The notes: a model not told the origin generated them from the sequence alone. 64,000 nt of DNA from Marinospirillum sp035271045 (GCF_035271045.1 NZ_DATESC010000015.1:186001-250000), one strand, 5' to 3'. Numbered from the stretch's first letter, positions 19,432-28,240 are shown. Numbers and translations are program-made.

Positions 19432-20034
19432 ATGCTGTTGATGATTGATAACTTTGATAGCTTCACTTTTAACATTGTGCAATACCTAGCCGAGCTGGGT
19501 GCTGAGGTGCGAGTGGAGCGTAATAACACACTAACGCTGGCACAAATTGAAGCGATGAGTCCGACTCATTTGGTGATTTCTCCTGGCCCTTGTACGCCCA
19601 ATGAAGCTGGTATTTCAGTAGCAGCCATTCAACACTTTGCAGGCAAAATTCCTATTTTAGGGGTTTGCTTAGGGCATCAAGCCATTGCACAGGCTTTTGG
19701 TGGCAAAGTGATTAGAGCACCGCAAGTGATGCACGGTAAAACCTCTTTAGTTGCACATCAAAATAGTGGTTTGTTTTGTGGTTTAGACAATCCTTTACTG
19801 GTGACACGCTACCATTCTTTAGTGGTGGAAGAAGCCAGCCTTCCTGATTGTTTAGAAATCACTGCACGCGTCATAACCGATGACCCAACCCCCAATTTAA
19901 TTATGGGCATTAAACATAGAACATTAGCTGTTGAAGGTGTGCAATTTCATCCTGAATCCATTATGTCGCACCAAGGTCATCAACTATTAAAAAACTTCTT
20001 GGAGAAAAAAAATGGACATGAAACAAGCGATTGA
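19432..20034 (+). CDS. trpG: Anthranilate synthase glutamine amidotransferase subunit
   Basis: A class I glutamine amidotransferase that supplies ammonia to TrpE in tryptophan synthesis. The catalytic cysteine is in LGVCLGHQAIAQAFGG and the His/Glu pair in VQFHPESIMS. An AGGATAA ribosome site precedes the ATG; a second in-frame ATG lies three codons later. It overlaps trpD by 23 bases, as in Pseudomonas-like trpGDC operons, and the 200-residue length is typical. trpE is not in the window. PabA (folate pathway) is the only near relative; the trpDC neighbours favour TrpG, although the protein may serve both. Confidence 0.94.
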   Translation: MLLMIDNFDSFTFNIVQYLAELGAEVRVERNNTLTLAQIEAMSPTHLVISPGPCTPNEAGISVAAIQHFAGKIPILGVCLGHQAIAQAFGGKVIRAPQVMHGKTSLVAHQNSGLFCGLDNPLLVTRYHSLVVEEASLPDCLEITARVITDDPTPNLIMGIKHRTLAVEGVQFHPESIMSHQGHQLLKNFLEKKNGHETSD

Positions 20035-21031
20035 TGCCATTTCACGCTACAGAGATTTAAGCCGTGAAGAGATGCATAATGTCATGCATTTAATTATGAC
20101 TGGACAAGCCACTCCCACCCAAATGGCAGGTTTTTTAGTAGGTTTACGCATGAAAGGCGAAACCGTTGAAGAGATTACTGCAGCGGCTGAAGTGATGCGT
20201 AAGCTTGCCACCCCCGTGTTTATTGATTGTGAACACTTGGTCGACCTTGTGGGTACCGGTGGCGATAGCGCTAATATCTTTAACATTTCTACTTGTGCTT
20301 CAATTGTGGTTGCTGCTGCGGGTGGTCAAGTAGCTAAGCACGGTAATCGCTCGGTTTCTTCTTCAAGTGGCAGTGCTGATTTATTAGACGCGGCGGGTGT
20401 TAATATCAACCTTACCTCTGAACAAGTGGCACGTTGTGTTAATACATTGGGTGTTGGCTTTATGTTTGCGCCACAATTTCACAGTGCTATGCGCCACGCA
20501 ATTCAAGTACGTAGCGAAATGGGTATCCGCACTATTTTCAATATACTTGGCCCGTTAACCAATCCGGCAGGTGCTAAGCATCAGTTGTTAGGAGTTTATA
20601 CACCTAAGTTGGTTAAACCCTTAGCCCAAGTTTTAGGCAATCTAAATTTAACCCATGCTTTAGTTGTATGCAGTGATGATGGTTTAGACGAAATTTCGAT
20701 TGCTGCCGCTACGCAAGTAGCAGAATACCGTCATGGGCGTGTTATTGAGTATGTCATTAAGCCTGAAGATTTTGGTTTACAGCGTCGTCCACTCGATGCT
20801 TTACGTGTTAATTCAGCGCAAGAATCATTAGTGCTAGTCAAGCAAGTGTTAAACAATGAATCCGGTGCAGCGCTAGATATGGTGCTACTAAACGCGGGTG
20901 CTGCTTTGTTTGCTGCCGATGTAGCCGCTTCGATTGGTGAAGGTGTTGCACTGGCACAAGATGCTATTGCCTCTGGTCAAGCCGCTGAAAAACTTAAAGT
21001 GCTGGCTAACTTTACCCAAAGCTTTAATTAA
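20012..21031 (+). CDS. trpD: Anthranilate phosphoribosyltransferase
   Basis: Transfers phosphoribose from PRPP to anthranilate in tryptophan synthesis. The PRPP/metal-binding motif DLVGTGGDSANIFNIST and the KHGNRSVSSSSGSAD segment are intact, followed by an anthranilate-site region (GVGFMFAPQFHSAM). It has 339 residues, the usual stand-alone length. The ATG at 20012 has a GGAG about 8 bases upstream inside the end of trpG; an alternative ATG lies two codons later. It is the middle gene of trpGDC. Confidence 0.96.
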   Translation: MDMKQAIDAISRYRDLSREEMHNVMHLIMTGQATPTQMAGFLVGLRMKGETVEEITAAAEVMRKLATPVFIDCEHLVDLVGTGGDSANIFNISTCASIVVAAAGGQVAKHGNRSVSSSSGSADLLDAAGVNINLTSEQVARCVNTLGVGFMFAPQFHSAMRHAIQVRSEMGIRTIFNILGPLTNPAGAKHQLLGVYTPKLVKPLAQVLGNLNLTHALVVCSDDGLDEISIAAATQVAEYRHGRVIEYVIKPEDFGLQRRPLDALRVNSAQESLVLVKQVLNNESGAALDMVLLNAGAALFAADVAASIGEGVALAQDAIASGQAAEKLKVLANFTQSFN

Positions 21032-21060
21032 AATAAATTTATAAGAACAGGTTTAACTGA

Positions 21061-21864
21061 ATGTCGAATGATACACCGACCATTTTAAAAAATATCGTTG
21101 CGCGAAAACACCAAGAAGTCGCTGAACGTAGCCAAATTATTTCTTTAGAGGCGCTGTATAAACAAGCAGAAAAAGCACGAACGCCACGCAATTTCACCCA
21201 AGCTTTATTAGATAAAGTTGCTTCAGGCAAACCTGCTGTTATTGCTGAAATTAAAAAAGCTTCACCCAGCAAAGGTGTTTTACGAGAAAACTTTATCCCA
21301 GCAGAAATAGCGCTGCGTTATGAGCAATGTGGTGCAACTTGCTTGTCGGTATTAACCGATAAAGATTTTTTTCAAGGCGACGAAAACTACTTAATAGAAG
21401 CACGTGCTGCTTGTAGCCTGCCAGTGATTCGTAAAGATTTTATTGTTGACCCCTATCAAATCATTGAAGCGCGCGCTATTAACGCCGATTGCATTTTATT
21501 GATTGCAGCTTGTTTAACCGATCAACAAATGAGTGAATTTAGCTTGTTAGCGCACGAGCTTGGCATGGATGTACTGGTAGAAGTGCATAACCGTGTTGAA
21601 TTAGACCGAGCGCTGCAAGTGCCTAATCGTTTAATTGGCATTAATAACCGCGACCTACACAGCTTTGAAGTCAAGCTAGAAAACACGTGGGATTTATTGC
21701 CTTTTGTACCAGAAGACCGCTTAGTGATTACTGAAAGCGGTATTTTAAGCGGCAATGATGTTAGCGCAATGCAAAAGCATCAAGTAAACGCTTTTTTAGT
21801 GGGCGAAGCTTTTATGCGGGCACAAGATCCGGGGAAAGCGTTGCAAACATTATTTTTGACTTAG
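21061..21864 (+). CDS. trpC: Indole-3-glycerol-phosphate synthase
   Basis: Closes the indole ring from carboxyphenylaminodeoxyribulose phosphate. The TIM-barrel motifs are intact: AEIKKASPSKGVLRENF, SVLTDKDFFQG, VIRKDFIVDPYQI, IGINNRDLHSF and ITESGIL. It is a 267-residue single-domain protein, not fused to TrpF as in enterics, which is the Pseudomonas arrangement. It follows trpD by 29 bases. Confidence 0.96.
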   Translation: MSNDTPTILKNIVARKHQEVAERSQIISLEALYKQAEKARTPRNFTQALLDKVASGKPAVIAEIKKASPSKGVLRENFIPAEIALRYEQCGATCLSVLTDKDFFQGDENYLIEARAACSLPVIRKDFIVDPYQIIEARAINADCILLIAACLTDQQMSEFSLLAHELGMDVLVEVHNRVELDRALQVPNRLIGINNRDLHSFEVKLENTWDLLPFVPEDRLVITESGILSGNDVSAMQKHQVNAFLVGEAFMRAQDPGKALQTLFLT

Positions 21865-21869
21865 CTCAA
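21856..21869 (+). promoter_or_regulatory. Possible FNR/ANR-type site upstream of the dmsA-like stub
   Basis: The sequence TTGAC-TTAG-CTCAA matches eight of ten conserved positions of the FNR/ANR consensus TTGAT-N4-ATCAA. It overlaps the last codons of trpC and lies about 100 bases before the DMSO-reductase-like stub, the kind of gene that FNR-type regulators switch on without oxygen. No clear -10 element follows at the expected spacing, so this could be chance. Confidence 0.3.
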
Positions 21870-21967
21870 GATTAATAGCATTAAGTTTGTCAGCCTTGGG
21901 GTTTGTAAACTAAAGGTATGGTTATGCCTTGTTTTAAAGTGCCGCAAAACCCTAAGGAGCAACACCC

Positions 21968-22204
21968 ATGCCAAGCCATTCTGTTAACCTTGATCGCCGT
22001 AGTTTATTAAAAAACATGACAGGAATGGCTTTAATTGCTGCTGTACCTTCTTTATCTAAGCCTTATAGCACGCAACTAAATCATACCCCATTAAATAGCA
22101 CCTCATTGAACCGTACAAACAAATCCACATTAAGCAGCTGTAGTGTTAATTGCGGCAGCGTGTGCCCATTACAGCCAACACCAGCATTAAAAAACGGGTC
22201 TTAG
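21968..22204 (+). pseudogene. 5' remnant of a DmsA-like molybdopterin oxidoreductase (Tat signal plus start of Fe-S motif)
   Basis: A 78-codon frame with a strong AAGGAG ribosome site. It begins with a twin-arginine leader (LDRRSLLKNMTGMALIAAVP). After a Ser/Asn/Thr-rich linker comes SSCSVNCGSVCPLQ, which matches the first Fe-S-binding cysteine motif of DMSO-reductase catalytic subunits (CTVNCGSRCPL in DmsA). The reading frame then stops after a few unrelated residues. Intact enzymes run to about 800 residues, so nearly all of the protein is missing. Its 3' end overlaps the 3' end of the convergent crp-like gene by 18 bases. It could instead be a small secreted Tat peptide, but the cysteine motif argues for a remnant. 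Confidence 0.6.
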
Positions 22205-22837
22205 TGATAAATCACGAATTACCACATTCATCCCTTCAGATTCAATTAAGCCTTTTTCTTCTAAATCTTTTAAAACACGACCCGCCATTTCTCGTGAACA
22301 ACCGACAAGCTGAGCAATTTCTTGGCGAGCAATGCGTACTTGCATTCCTTCAGGGTGAGTCATAGCATCGGGTTGTTTTGCTAATTCTAACAAAGTGCGT
22401 GCAATCCTACCGGTAACATCTAAAAAAGCTAAATCACCAACTTTTTCAGTAGTTGCACGCAGTCGCATGGCCAATTGATTACCCAATAAAAACCATAAAC
22501 ATTGATGCTCTTTTGCCAACACAGTGAAACGCTCGTAACTCATTTCTGCTAGCTCACAATCATTTTTTGCTCTTACCCAAGCACTACGATGACTAATCGC
22601 ATCAAATAAACCCAGCTCACCAAAAAACTGACCTTTATTTAGGTAAGAGATAATCATTTCTCGACCCTGCTCATCTTCAATATAAACGGCCACACTCCCT
22701 TTAACGATGTAATAAATAGCGCTGGCATTTTCTCCTGCATGAATAACTAACGATTTTTTAGTGTGATGGTGTTTAGACGCTTGATCTAAAAATACTTCTA
22801 ATGCTGCCTGCTTAACATCAGCATAAGGCGAATTCAT
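22187..22837 (-). CDS. crp: cAMP receptor protein Crp/Vfr
   Basis: A 216-residue CRP-family regulator, closest by eye to Vfr/Crp. The cAMP pocket (GELGLFDA, HRSAWVRA, RLRATTEKVG) and the C-terminal helix-turn-helix (RQEIAQLVGCSREMAGRVLK) are conserved. DVTGRIARTLLELAKQPDAM is near identical to the E. coli stretch. The serine of the E. coli Thr-Ser cAMP contact is a threonine here. It follows trpGDC and faces an osmC gene, the same order as vfr in Pseudomonas. A cAMP phosphodiesterase gene (cpdA) lies elsewhere in the window. Confidence 0.94.
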   Translation of the reverse strand: MNSPYADVKQAALEVFLDQASKHHHTKKSLVIHAGENASAIYYIVKGSVAVYIEDEQGREMIISYLNKGQFFGELGLFDAISHRSAWVRAKNDCELAEMSYERFTVLAKEHQCLWFLLGNQLAMRLRATTEKVGDLAFLDVTGRIARTLLELAKQPDAMTHPEGMQVRIARQEIAQLVGCSREMAGRVLKDLEEKGLIESEGMNVVIRDLSLRPVF

Positions 22838-22903
22838 GTCGTAAATTCCTATTTATGTTAGATTTATCAAAGCTTTAGGTATTAATAATGCGATAAATTT
22901 CAT

Positions 22904-22920
22904 AGATGATAAAATCATCT
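22904..22920. promoter_or_regulatory. 17-base perfect dyad upstream of the osmC-like gene
   Basis: AGATGAT-AAA-ATCATCT is a perfect 7-base inverted repeat with a 3-base centre. It lies in the crp/osmC divergent region, about 10 bases before the strong GGAGG ribosome site of the osmC-like gene. Its place and symmetry suit a repressor operator for that gene, but the cognate protein is unknown. Confidence 0.3.
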
Positions 22921-22942
22921 TAATACTAACGGAGGATATCTT

Positions 22943-23362
22943 ATGCAAGCAAAGGTTAAATGGACAGACGGCGTACAGTTTGTCGCAGAATCAGGTTCAG
23001 GTCATGCGCTAGTGGTTGATGGCTCACAAGAAGCCGGTGGTCGCAACACCGGGCCAAGGCCGATGGAATTGCTGTTGATGGGATTAGGGGCGTGTAGCAG
23101 CTATGACGTGGTGACGATTCTTAAAAAATCCAGACAAAACATTATAGACTGTCAGGTTTCTGTTGAAGCAGAAAGGGTTGATGCTATTCCTGCCATTTTT
23201 AGCAGCATTCATTTGCATTTTATAGTGACAGGTAAAGATTTAAAAACAGCTCAAGTTGAACGTGCCGTCACTTTATCCGCAGAAAAGTATTGCTCAGCGT
23301 CTATTATGCTAGGTAATGGTGGCGTTAAAATCACGCATAGCCATGAAGTCGTGGAAATTTAG
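22943..23362 (+). CDS. OsmC/Ohr family peroxide-reducing protein (YhfA-like)
   Basis: A 139-residue OsmC-family thiol peroxidase. The two reactive cysteines are at GLGACSSYDVV and EKYCSASIMLG, the pattern of the OsmC/YhfA branch. The N-terminal GGRNTGPRPMELLLM block also fits. A strong GGAGGATATCTT precedes the ATG. The pairing with a divergent crp/vfr gene matches the Pseudomonas vfr-osmC arrangement. The substrate, an organic hydroperoxide or other lipid-like peroxide, is inferred from the family only. Confidence 0.9.
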   Translation: MQAKVKWTDGVQFVAESGSGHALVVDGSQEAGGRNTGPRPMELLLMGLGACSSYDVVTILKKSRQNIIDCQVSVEAERVDAIPAIFSSIHLHFIVTGKDLKTAQVERAVTLSAEKYCSASIMLGNGGVKITHSHEVVEI

Positions 23363-23380
23363 TTAATTTTAGCACCGAAC

Positions 23381-23417
23381 ATCAAACCGCTTAAAAATTA
23401 GTTTTAAGCGGTTTGAT
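23381..23417. terminator. Bidirectional terminator between osmC and lysR
   Basis: A perfect 16-base inverted repeat (23381-23396 and 23402-23417, core AAACCGCTTAAAA) with a 5-base loop lies between the two convergent stop codons. The AT-rich outer stem supplies T-rich ends on both strands. Confidence 0.8.
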
Positions 23418-23434
23418 TAATGTTTAAATGCCAA

Positions 23435-24325
23435 TCAGTGTGCTGCTGTACCTTGCCGCCAATTTAAATAATCATCAAGTAGCTGCAAATAACGCTCAGG
23501 CAATTTCTTTTCTTTTAAACTCACACGGTAAATAGGCCAAGTAATATCCGTCGGCAAACGCCATTCACGAATTTGCTGCTGCCAAGTTGAGGCTTCCCAA
23601 ACGCTCCTTGGCACCACACTAAAGCCCAACCCTCTAGCTACAGCATCTAAAGCTAAATGCACACGATTAACGTAGCTACGTTGCACTAGCTGCCGTGAAC
23701 TACGGTACTCTTCAGGAAAATTAGCTTTTAAAAGCTCACCTGCCTGCTGCTGACCTTGTTGATGGTTAATAAAACCTAAACTTAATAACTCTTGTAAATT
23801 ACTGCCTTGAAATTCAGCAGGCACAACGACAATGAGCGGCTCATCTAGGTACTTAACATAAGCTAAATCTGAGTGGCGCTGCATTTCACTGACAAGGGCT
23901 AAGTCAACTTTACGACTCAGCACATCTTGGATGGCCTCTTCATTGTCAGCAAAACGTAAATGCAGGCGTAAGCGTGGATGATTTTTCATAAAACCTAAAG
24001 CGAAGGGGTAAAACAACACACCCAACACTTCAATGCTAGCAATACGGCATTCACCGCCTTCCAGCAAATCTTGCTCTAAACTGTGACGAAACTGTTCATG
24101 GTCAGAAAATAAACGCAACGCATAGTCATACACCTGACGACCCGCTTCGGTTAACTCAAAGCGTTTACCAATTCGGGTTAAAAGCGATAAAGCAAAATAC
24201 TCTTCCAACTTACGAACGTGCTGGCTAACACCGGGCTGAGTCATATCTAATTTACGCGCAGTTTGAGTAAAACTGCCCGTCTCGACTAAAGAAATAAACG
24301 TTCGAAAATAAAGCGCATTAAACAT
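23435..24325 (-). CDS. LysR-family transcriptional regulator
   Basis: A 296-residue LysR protein. The N-terminal winged helix-turn-helix is clear (FISLVETGSFTQTARKL, MTQPGVSQHVRKLEEYF), followed by an inducer-binding domain from about residue 90. The target is not evident. The minus-strand permease gene upstream (24450-25853) is the nearest candidate, but the two are separated by a terminator-like hairpin. The family often regulates a divergent neighbour, and here the upstream neighbour is on the same strand. Confidence 0.88.
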   Translation of the reverse strand: MFNALYFRTFISLVETGSFTQTARKLDMTQPGVSQHVRKLEEYFALSLLTRIGKRFELTEAGRQVYDYALRLFSDHEQFRHSLEQDLLEGGECRIASIEVLGVLFYPFALGFMKNHPRLRLHLRFADNEEAIQDVLSRKVDLALVSEMQRHSDLAYVKYLDEPLIVVVPAEFQGSNLQELLSLGFINHQQGQQQAGELLKANFPEEYRSSRQLVQRSYVNRVHLALDAVARGLGFSVVPRSVWEASTWQQQIREWRLPTDITWPIYRVSLKEKKLPERYLQLLDDYLNWRQGTAAH

Positions 24326-24383
24326 AGCAGGCAGAACCCTTGTACCTGAGAAAAAGTGCTTAAAAAAACACCTAGAAAAAGAA

Positions 24384-24413
24384 AAAGCCCTTAACTAAAC
24401 AGTCAAGGGCTTT
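24384..24413 (-). terminator. Rho-independent terminator of the permease gene
   Basis: The arms AAAGCCCTT (24384-24392) and AAGGGCTTT (24405-24413) extend by three more paired bases after one mismatch. Read on the minus strand, the hairpin is followed by a TTCTTTTTC tract. It lies 37 bases beyond the permease stop. Confidence 0.75.
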
Positions 24414-24449
24414 GTAGTTTAAGTGAATCTAGCAAATAAAACAGTCTAG

Positions 24450-25853
24450 TTAACTTTTTGGCGAATCATCTTCTTCTACCGCCATATTATCTACCACTTG
24501 TATTCGTTCTTCTTCATTTTCAGCCGCCGCTTTACCAAAGCCTTGGAATTCAATAATGATATAAAGAACCGTACCTACACCCAAGCCCCAAGCAGCGCCA
24601 TGAGTTGCAAGCACAACACCCATAATACCGGCGATACCCATAGAGGTTGCATTATTAATATTCTCTACAGCTACCGCGATACAAAGGTAACCAGTAATTA
24701 GCAGAGTAATAGATAAAGCGATAGGTAATACAGGTTTAAATAGCGTGACTAGTGGAAGCATAAAGAGTGCAATAAAGCCCACTATCCAAAATACAGAAGC
24801 ACCTGAATAGATAGTATCCATCGCACTACGCCCATAACGGTAACGCTCGGCAATGGTCGCCATAGCACCCGTAAATAGCGGGCCTGCTAAACCTGGGTAG
24901 GGCGCAAATAAAGAGTGAATCAGGTTACGAATACCCGTTACTAGGTGAACTCGGTCGATATCCACTTCAATTTTTTCATCTGGACGCAAATGGTCGACAC
25001 GTTTAATTAGGCTTTGACCAACAATAATGTCACCAAAAGCAATAATGTAAGCAATGATGGCAGTAGGAATGGCCGCAAGCATTAATTTATAACCAGGAAA
25101 ACCAATTGAAAAGGGTAGGTAGTCCCAAATCTTACCAAAAGCAGGTACGTTAATGCCCCACTCAATGTTAGGTAAAGGGTATTCCTTCACGCTCCAACCT
25201 ATAGCCATGGTAACTAACATACCCGGCACCATGCCATAACTAGCAATCATCTTTGCCCAGCGAAACTTTTCTGTCCAATCACGGAAAGACAAAGAAAACA
25301 GCACATAAATAGTTACTAAACCACCAATTCCTAAAGAAATAGGTGTATTAAATAAACGGCCACCGGGAGAAATCTCACCAGAAATAGCTGCTATACCCGC
25401 ACCTAATAAAATACCAGCTGTCAGGGATTTAGGTATATTTTCAATAAGCTTACTACCCAAGCGGGTAATACCCATAAAGAAGAAGATGAAGGTAACCATT
25501 AACTGCAAGGCAACTAAAGCTTTTATCGCTTCTGGGCCAGGCTCAAAGTCACCAACAAAGAGCAACACCACAGGAATAGCCGGTGTAATCCAACCCGGTA
25601 CAAAAGGCACACCCAAAAGGCTGGGTAGCAAAAAGCCAATACCGCCAACAACTACATAGGCTAGGGCAACATCGTAGGGAAGACCTAAGTACTTCTCTAA
25701 TAATGGAATCATACCCATGGCAATAACAAACATTACCAAGGCTTGAATGGTTTCAGCCAATTCCCAGCGGTAATGAATAAAGGGTAGGCGAATCTTAAAG
25801 GGGCCGGCTGGCCAATAGGGTTGTTCTTCCCCGTATTTACGTTTTAAAAGCAC
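24450..25853 (-). CDS. Multi-spanning permease, NCS2/SLC23-like (nucleobase transporter superfamily)
   Basis: A 467-residue integral membrane protein with about 12-14 hydrophobic segments. Features recalling NCS2/SulP-fold transporters are the GGIGFLLPSLLGVPFVPGW and AGILLGAGIAAISGE segments, AFGDIIVGQSLIKRVDHLRP, and the APYPGLAGPLFTGAMAT loop. The C-terminus is an acidic cytosolic tail. The substrate cannot be told: xanthine, uracil and other anions are all transported by relatives. A terminator follows, and the upstream 286 bases shared with ppnN hold the promoter but no obvious motif. Confidence 0.7.
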   Translation of the reverse strand: MLLKRKYGEEQPYWPAGPFKIRLPFIHYRWELAETIQALVMFVIAMGMIPLLEKYLGLPYDVALAYVVVGGIGFLLPSLLGVPFVPGWITPAIPVVLLFVGDFEPGPEAIKALVALQLMVTFIFFFMGITRLGSKLIENIPKSLTAGILLGAGIAAISGEISPGGRLFNTPISLGIGGLVTIYVLFSLSFRDWTEKFRWAKMIASYGMVPGMLVTMAIGWSVKEYPLPNIEWGINVPAFGKIWDYLPFSIGFPGYKLMLAAIPTAIIAYIIAFGDIIVGQSLIKRVDHLRPDEKIEVDIDRVHLVTGIRNLIHSLFAPYPGLAGPLFTGAMATIAERYRYGRSAMDTIYSGASVFWIVGFIALFMLPLVTLFKPVLPIALSITLLITGYLCIAVAVENINNATSMGIAGIMGVVLATHGAAWGLGVGTVLYIIIEFQGFGKAAAENEEERIQVVDNMAVEEDDSPKS

Positions 25854-26139
25854 GGTCTAGTTCCTTAACTAATTTATCTTTATAACTAAAGCCAAGTAAG
25901 GCATTTAGTAATTTTGGGAACCGACGTCACTTTACTGTTTTTGTAGGTGTGATCGTTCAGCAGGTGCTTTTTACCTTGACTGGCACTATAAGCCAATTCG
26001 ACCTTATAACTAGCAAGTGCTAGGTTGACTTACTAAAACTAACAAAATTTTCATTTAAAAAAAGTTAACTAGCCACAAAAATAAGGTGAATGTTTTATGA
26101 TGTCAGCTATAAAAGTTATCGCTAGGAGTAGCAAACGCA

Positions 26140-27519
26140 ATGCAAGTTATCCATAAAGCAACCATTAATGCTTTAGTTTCACCTGAAGGTAGCTTAGAAG
26201 TTCTTTCTCAACATGAAGTTAACCGACTCAGAAAGACTTCAAGTGACGGTCATCACGAAATGTTGCGTCATTGCGCTTTAGCGGTGCTGTCTTGTGGCAA
26301 TCCGATTGATGACACAGCCGCCATGCTAAAGGAATACCCTGACTTTGACATTGAAGTATTGCAACGCGACAGAGGTATCCTGTTAAAGCTAACCCAAGCA
26401 CCAGCTGATGCCTTTGTAGATGGCATTATGATTCGTGGGATGCGCGAGCACCTTTTTGCTGTTTTACGTGATTTAGTTTATGTCAGCAATGAAATTAAAC
26501 GTAGTTTTAATCATGACCTAAGCACGAGCGAAGGTATTACTGGCGCAGTATTTCATATTTTACGCAACGCACAGGTGCTACAAACAAATCTACCGCCTAA
26601 TTTAATTGTGTGCTGGGGTGGGCATTCAATCTCACGCGAAGAATACGAATACAGTAAAGCCGTTGGGTATCACCTTGGCTTACGTGGATTAGACATCTGT
26701 ACAGGCTGCGGCCCTGGCGCCATGAAAGGGCCAATGAAAGGGGCTAACGTCGCTCATGCTAAACAACGAACTGTTTTACGGCGCTACATCGGCATTTCTG
26801 AACCCGGTATTATTGCTGTTGAAGCACCTAACCCCATTGTTAACCAGTTAGTTATTATGCCCGACATAGAAAAACGCCTTGAAGCCTTTGTACGCCTAGG
26901 CCACGGCATTATTGTTTTTCCCGGTGGAGTAGGTACAGCAGAAGAAATCCTTTATTTATTAGGCGTACTCAGCCACCCCGAAAATCAGCAACAACCTTTT
27001 CCAGTGATTTTTTCTGGGCCAGAAAGTGCGCGTGATTATTTTGAACAGATAGATACGTTTATAGTGACTGCATTAGGCGAAAAAATGCGTGATTACTACC
27101 AAATCATCATTAATAGCCCGCTTGAAGTCGCACGTAGCATGAAACACGCCATGCAAGCTGTTAAACTGCACCGTATAGAACATAAAGATGCATTTTATTT
27201 TAATTGGCGCTTAAAAATCAGTTCGTTATTTCAGCAACCTTTTATTCCAACACACCAAGCAATGGCAACGCTTCAGTTACATCGCAACCAGCCGACACAT
27301 CTGCTGGCAGCTAATCTAAGGCGTGCTTTTTCAGGTATAGTAGCGGGTAATGTTAAAGAGTCAGGTATACGCGCGATAAAGGAACATGGACCGTTTAAAC
27401 TAGAAGGAGACAAGGTGTTGCTACAACTACTTGATAAGTTACTCACTGCATTTGCACAGCAAGGTCGTATGAAGTTAGCAGGTAAAACTTATAATCCTTG
27501 CTATCAGTTTACAAGCTAG
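26140..27519 (+). CDS. ppnN: Pyrimidine/purine nucleotide 5'-monophosphate nucleosidase PpnN
   Basis: A 459-residue YgdH/PpnN protein that cleaves the N-glycosidic bond of nucleoside monophosphates; E. coli PpnN is activated by (p)ppGpp. The central LOG-like domain shows CWGGHSISREEYEYSKAVGY, GCGPGAMKGPMKGANVAHA and the phosphate-binding FPGGVGTAEEILYLLG motif. The N-terminal DUF4478-like and C-terminal DUF3412-like regions flank it in the expected order. AGGAG lies 11 bases before the ATG. It is monocistronic. Confidence 0.94.
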   Translation: MQVIHKATINALVSPEGSLEVLSQHEVNRLRKTSSDGHHEMLRHCALAVLSCGNPIDDTAAMLKEYPDFDIEVLQRDRGILLKLTQAPADAFVDGIMIRGMREHLFAVLRDLVYVSNEIKRSFNHDLSTSEGITGAVFHILRNAQVLQTNLPPNLIVCWGGHSISREEYEYSKAVGYHLGLRGLDICTGCGPGAMKGPMKGANVAHAKQRTVLRRYIGISEPGIIAVEAPNPIVNQLVIMPDIEKRLEAFVRLGHGIIVFPGGVGTAEEILYLLGVLSHPENQQQPFPVIFSGPESARDYFEQIDTFIVTALGEKMRDYYQIIINSPLEVARSMKHAMQAVKLHRIEHKDAFYFNWRLKISSLFQQPFIPTHQAMATLQLHRNQPTHLLAANLRRAFSGIVAGNVKESGIRAIKEHGPFKLEGDKVLLQLLDKLLTAFAQQGRMKLAGKTYNPCYQFTS

Positions 27520-27630
27520 TTATCCCATACTTTTTATATACCTTTATATAAAAGAAATATTTCTTACGCTAACGTTAAGTCCGCTGCGACAAGAATTTTT
27601 TTAGTCCGTTTTATTTTGGAGATTGTTGAC

Positions 27631-27921
27631 ATGGTTGATATGGCAAAGCTGAAGGAGGACGCCTTACAGCGCAAACGCCAGCATGAAGAAAAAGAGTTAA
27701 AAAAGCAGGTTTCAGGCAGTAAAAAACCTGCTCGACGCACTTCAGCTTCTGGATCGCGTGGTAGCAAAACGAGAGGTTCTGCACGTAACTCTGCACAAGG
27801 CAATATGGTCGCGCAACCTAAAGGCAAAAAAAATAAGCGCTCAGTTAGTCGCTGGGTGTTAGATATTTTGCTTGTTTTAGGTGCTTTAATTGTGGTTATG
27901 CTTATGTTTAACCCTTTTTAA
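27631..27921 (+). CDS. Small basic membrane-anchored protein, function unknown
   Basis: A 96-residue protein with a Lys/Arg/Glu-rich N-terminal half (KLKEDALQRKRQHEEKELKK), a Ser/Arg/Lys-rich linker and one C-terminal transmembrane helix (VLDILLVLGALIVVMLMF). It looks tail-anchored with a cationic cytosolic domain, perhaps nucleic-acid- or lipid-binding; that is inference. The ATG at 27631 with GGAG 10 bases upstream is preferred over an upstream in-frame TTG. Confidence 0.65.
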   Translation: MVDMAKLKEDALQRKRQHEEKELKKQVSGSKKPARRTSASGSRGSKTRGSARNSAQGNMVAQPKGKKNKRSVSRWVLDILLVLGALIVVMLMFNPF

Positions 27922-27952
27922 ATGCTGTTAATGCTGTTAGCCAACCATCTAG

Positions 27953-27980
27953 CCAGCCTGAAATACTTTCAGCTGGCTGG
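27953..27980. terminator. Hairpin downstream of the small basic protein gene (possible terminator)
   Basis: CCAGCC-TGAAA pairs with TTTCA-(GCT)-GGCTGG around a 3-base loop, with a 3-base bulge. No T-tract follows on the plus strand, so intrinsic termination is uncertain and it may instead stabilise the RNA. Confidence 0.4.
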
Positions 27981-28036
27981 AAAGTTAGTACATTACATTA
28001 ATAGCTTAGTAAGAAATAATTACTCAAGGTAAAAGC

Positions 28037-28234
28037 ATGAATTATATGCAGTTAGAAGCCATTGCTATGCCAGTTTTAATCAGTGGTTTAGTGTTATTCA
28101 TGGGCTATATTGTTTGGGATTTGGCTAAAAAGTCTAATGCAGGCGGTTTTGGAACCAGCATATTATTTTTAGCCTTGGGCTTAGGAGTGATTGGTTTCGT
28201 TATAAAAACCGTCATAGTAGTTATCATAGAATAA
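28037..28234 (+). CDS. DUF2788 small membrane protein
   Basis: A 65-residue protein with two predicted transmembrane helices (MPVLISGLVLFMGYIVWDLA and ILFLALGLGVIGFVIKTVIV) joined by a short KKSNAGGFGTS loop. Length and pattern match the DUF2788 family of Pseudomonas-like bacteria, whose function is unknown. An AAGG lies 7 bases before the ATG. It converges on the GGDEF-EAL gene with 6 bases between stops. Confidence 0.72.
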   Translation: MNYMQLEAIAMPVLISGLVLFMGYIVWDLAKKSNAGGFGTSILFLALGLGVIGFVIKTVIVVIIE

Positions 28235-28240
28235 CCACTA

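Noticed and set aside
22150..22365. 71-codon plus-strand frame across the crp 3' end
   Set aside because: It overlaps the conserved crp C-terminus antisense and starts inside the dmsA-like stub in another frame.
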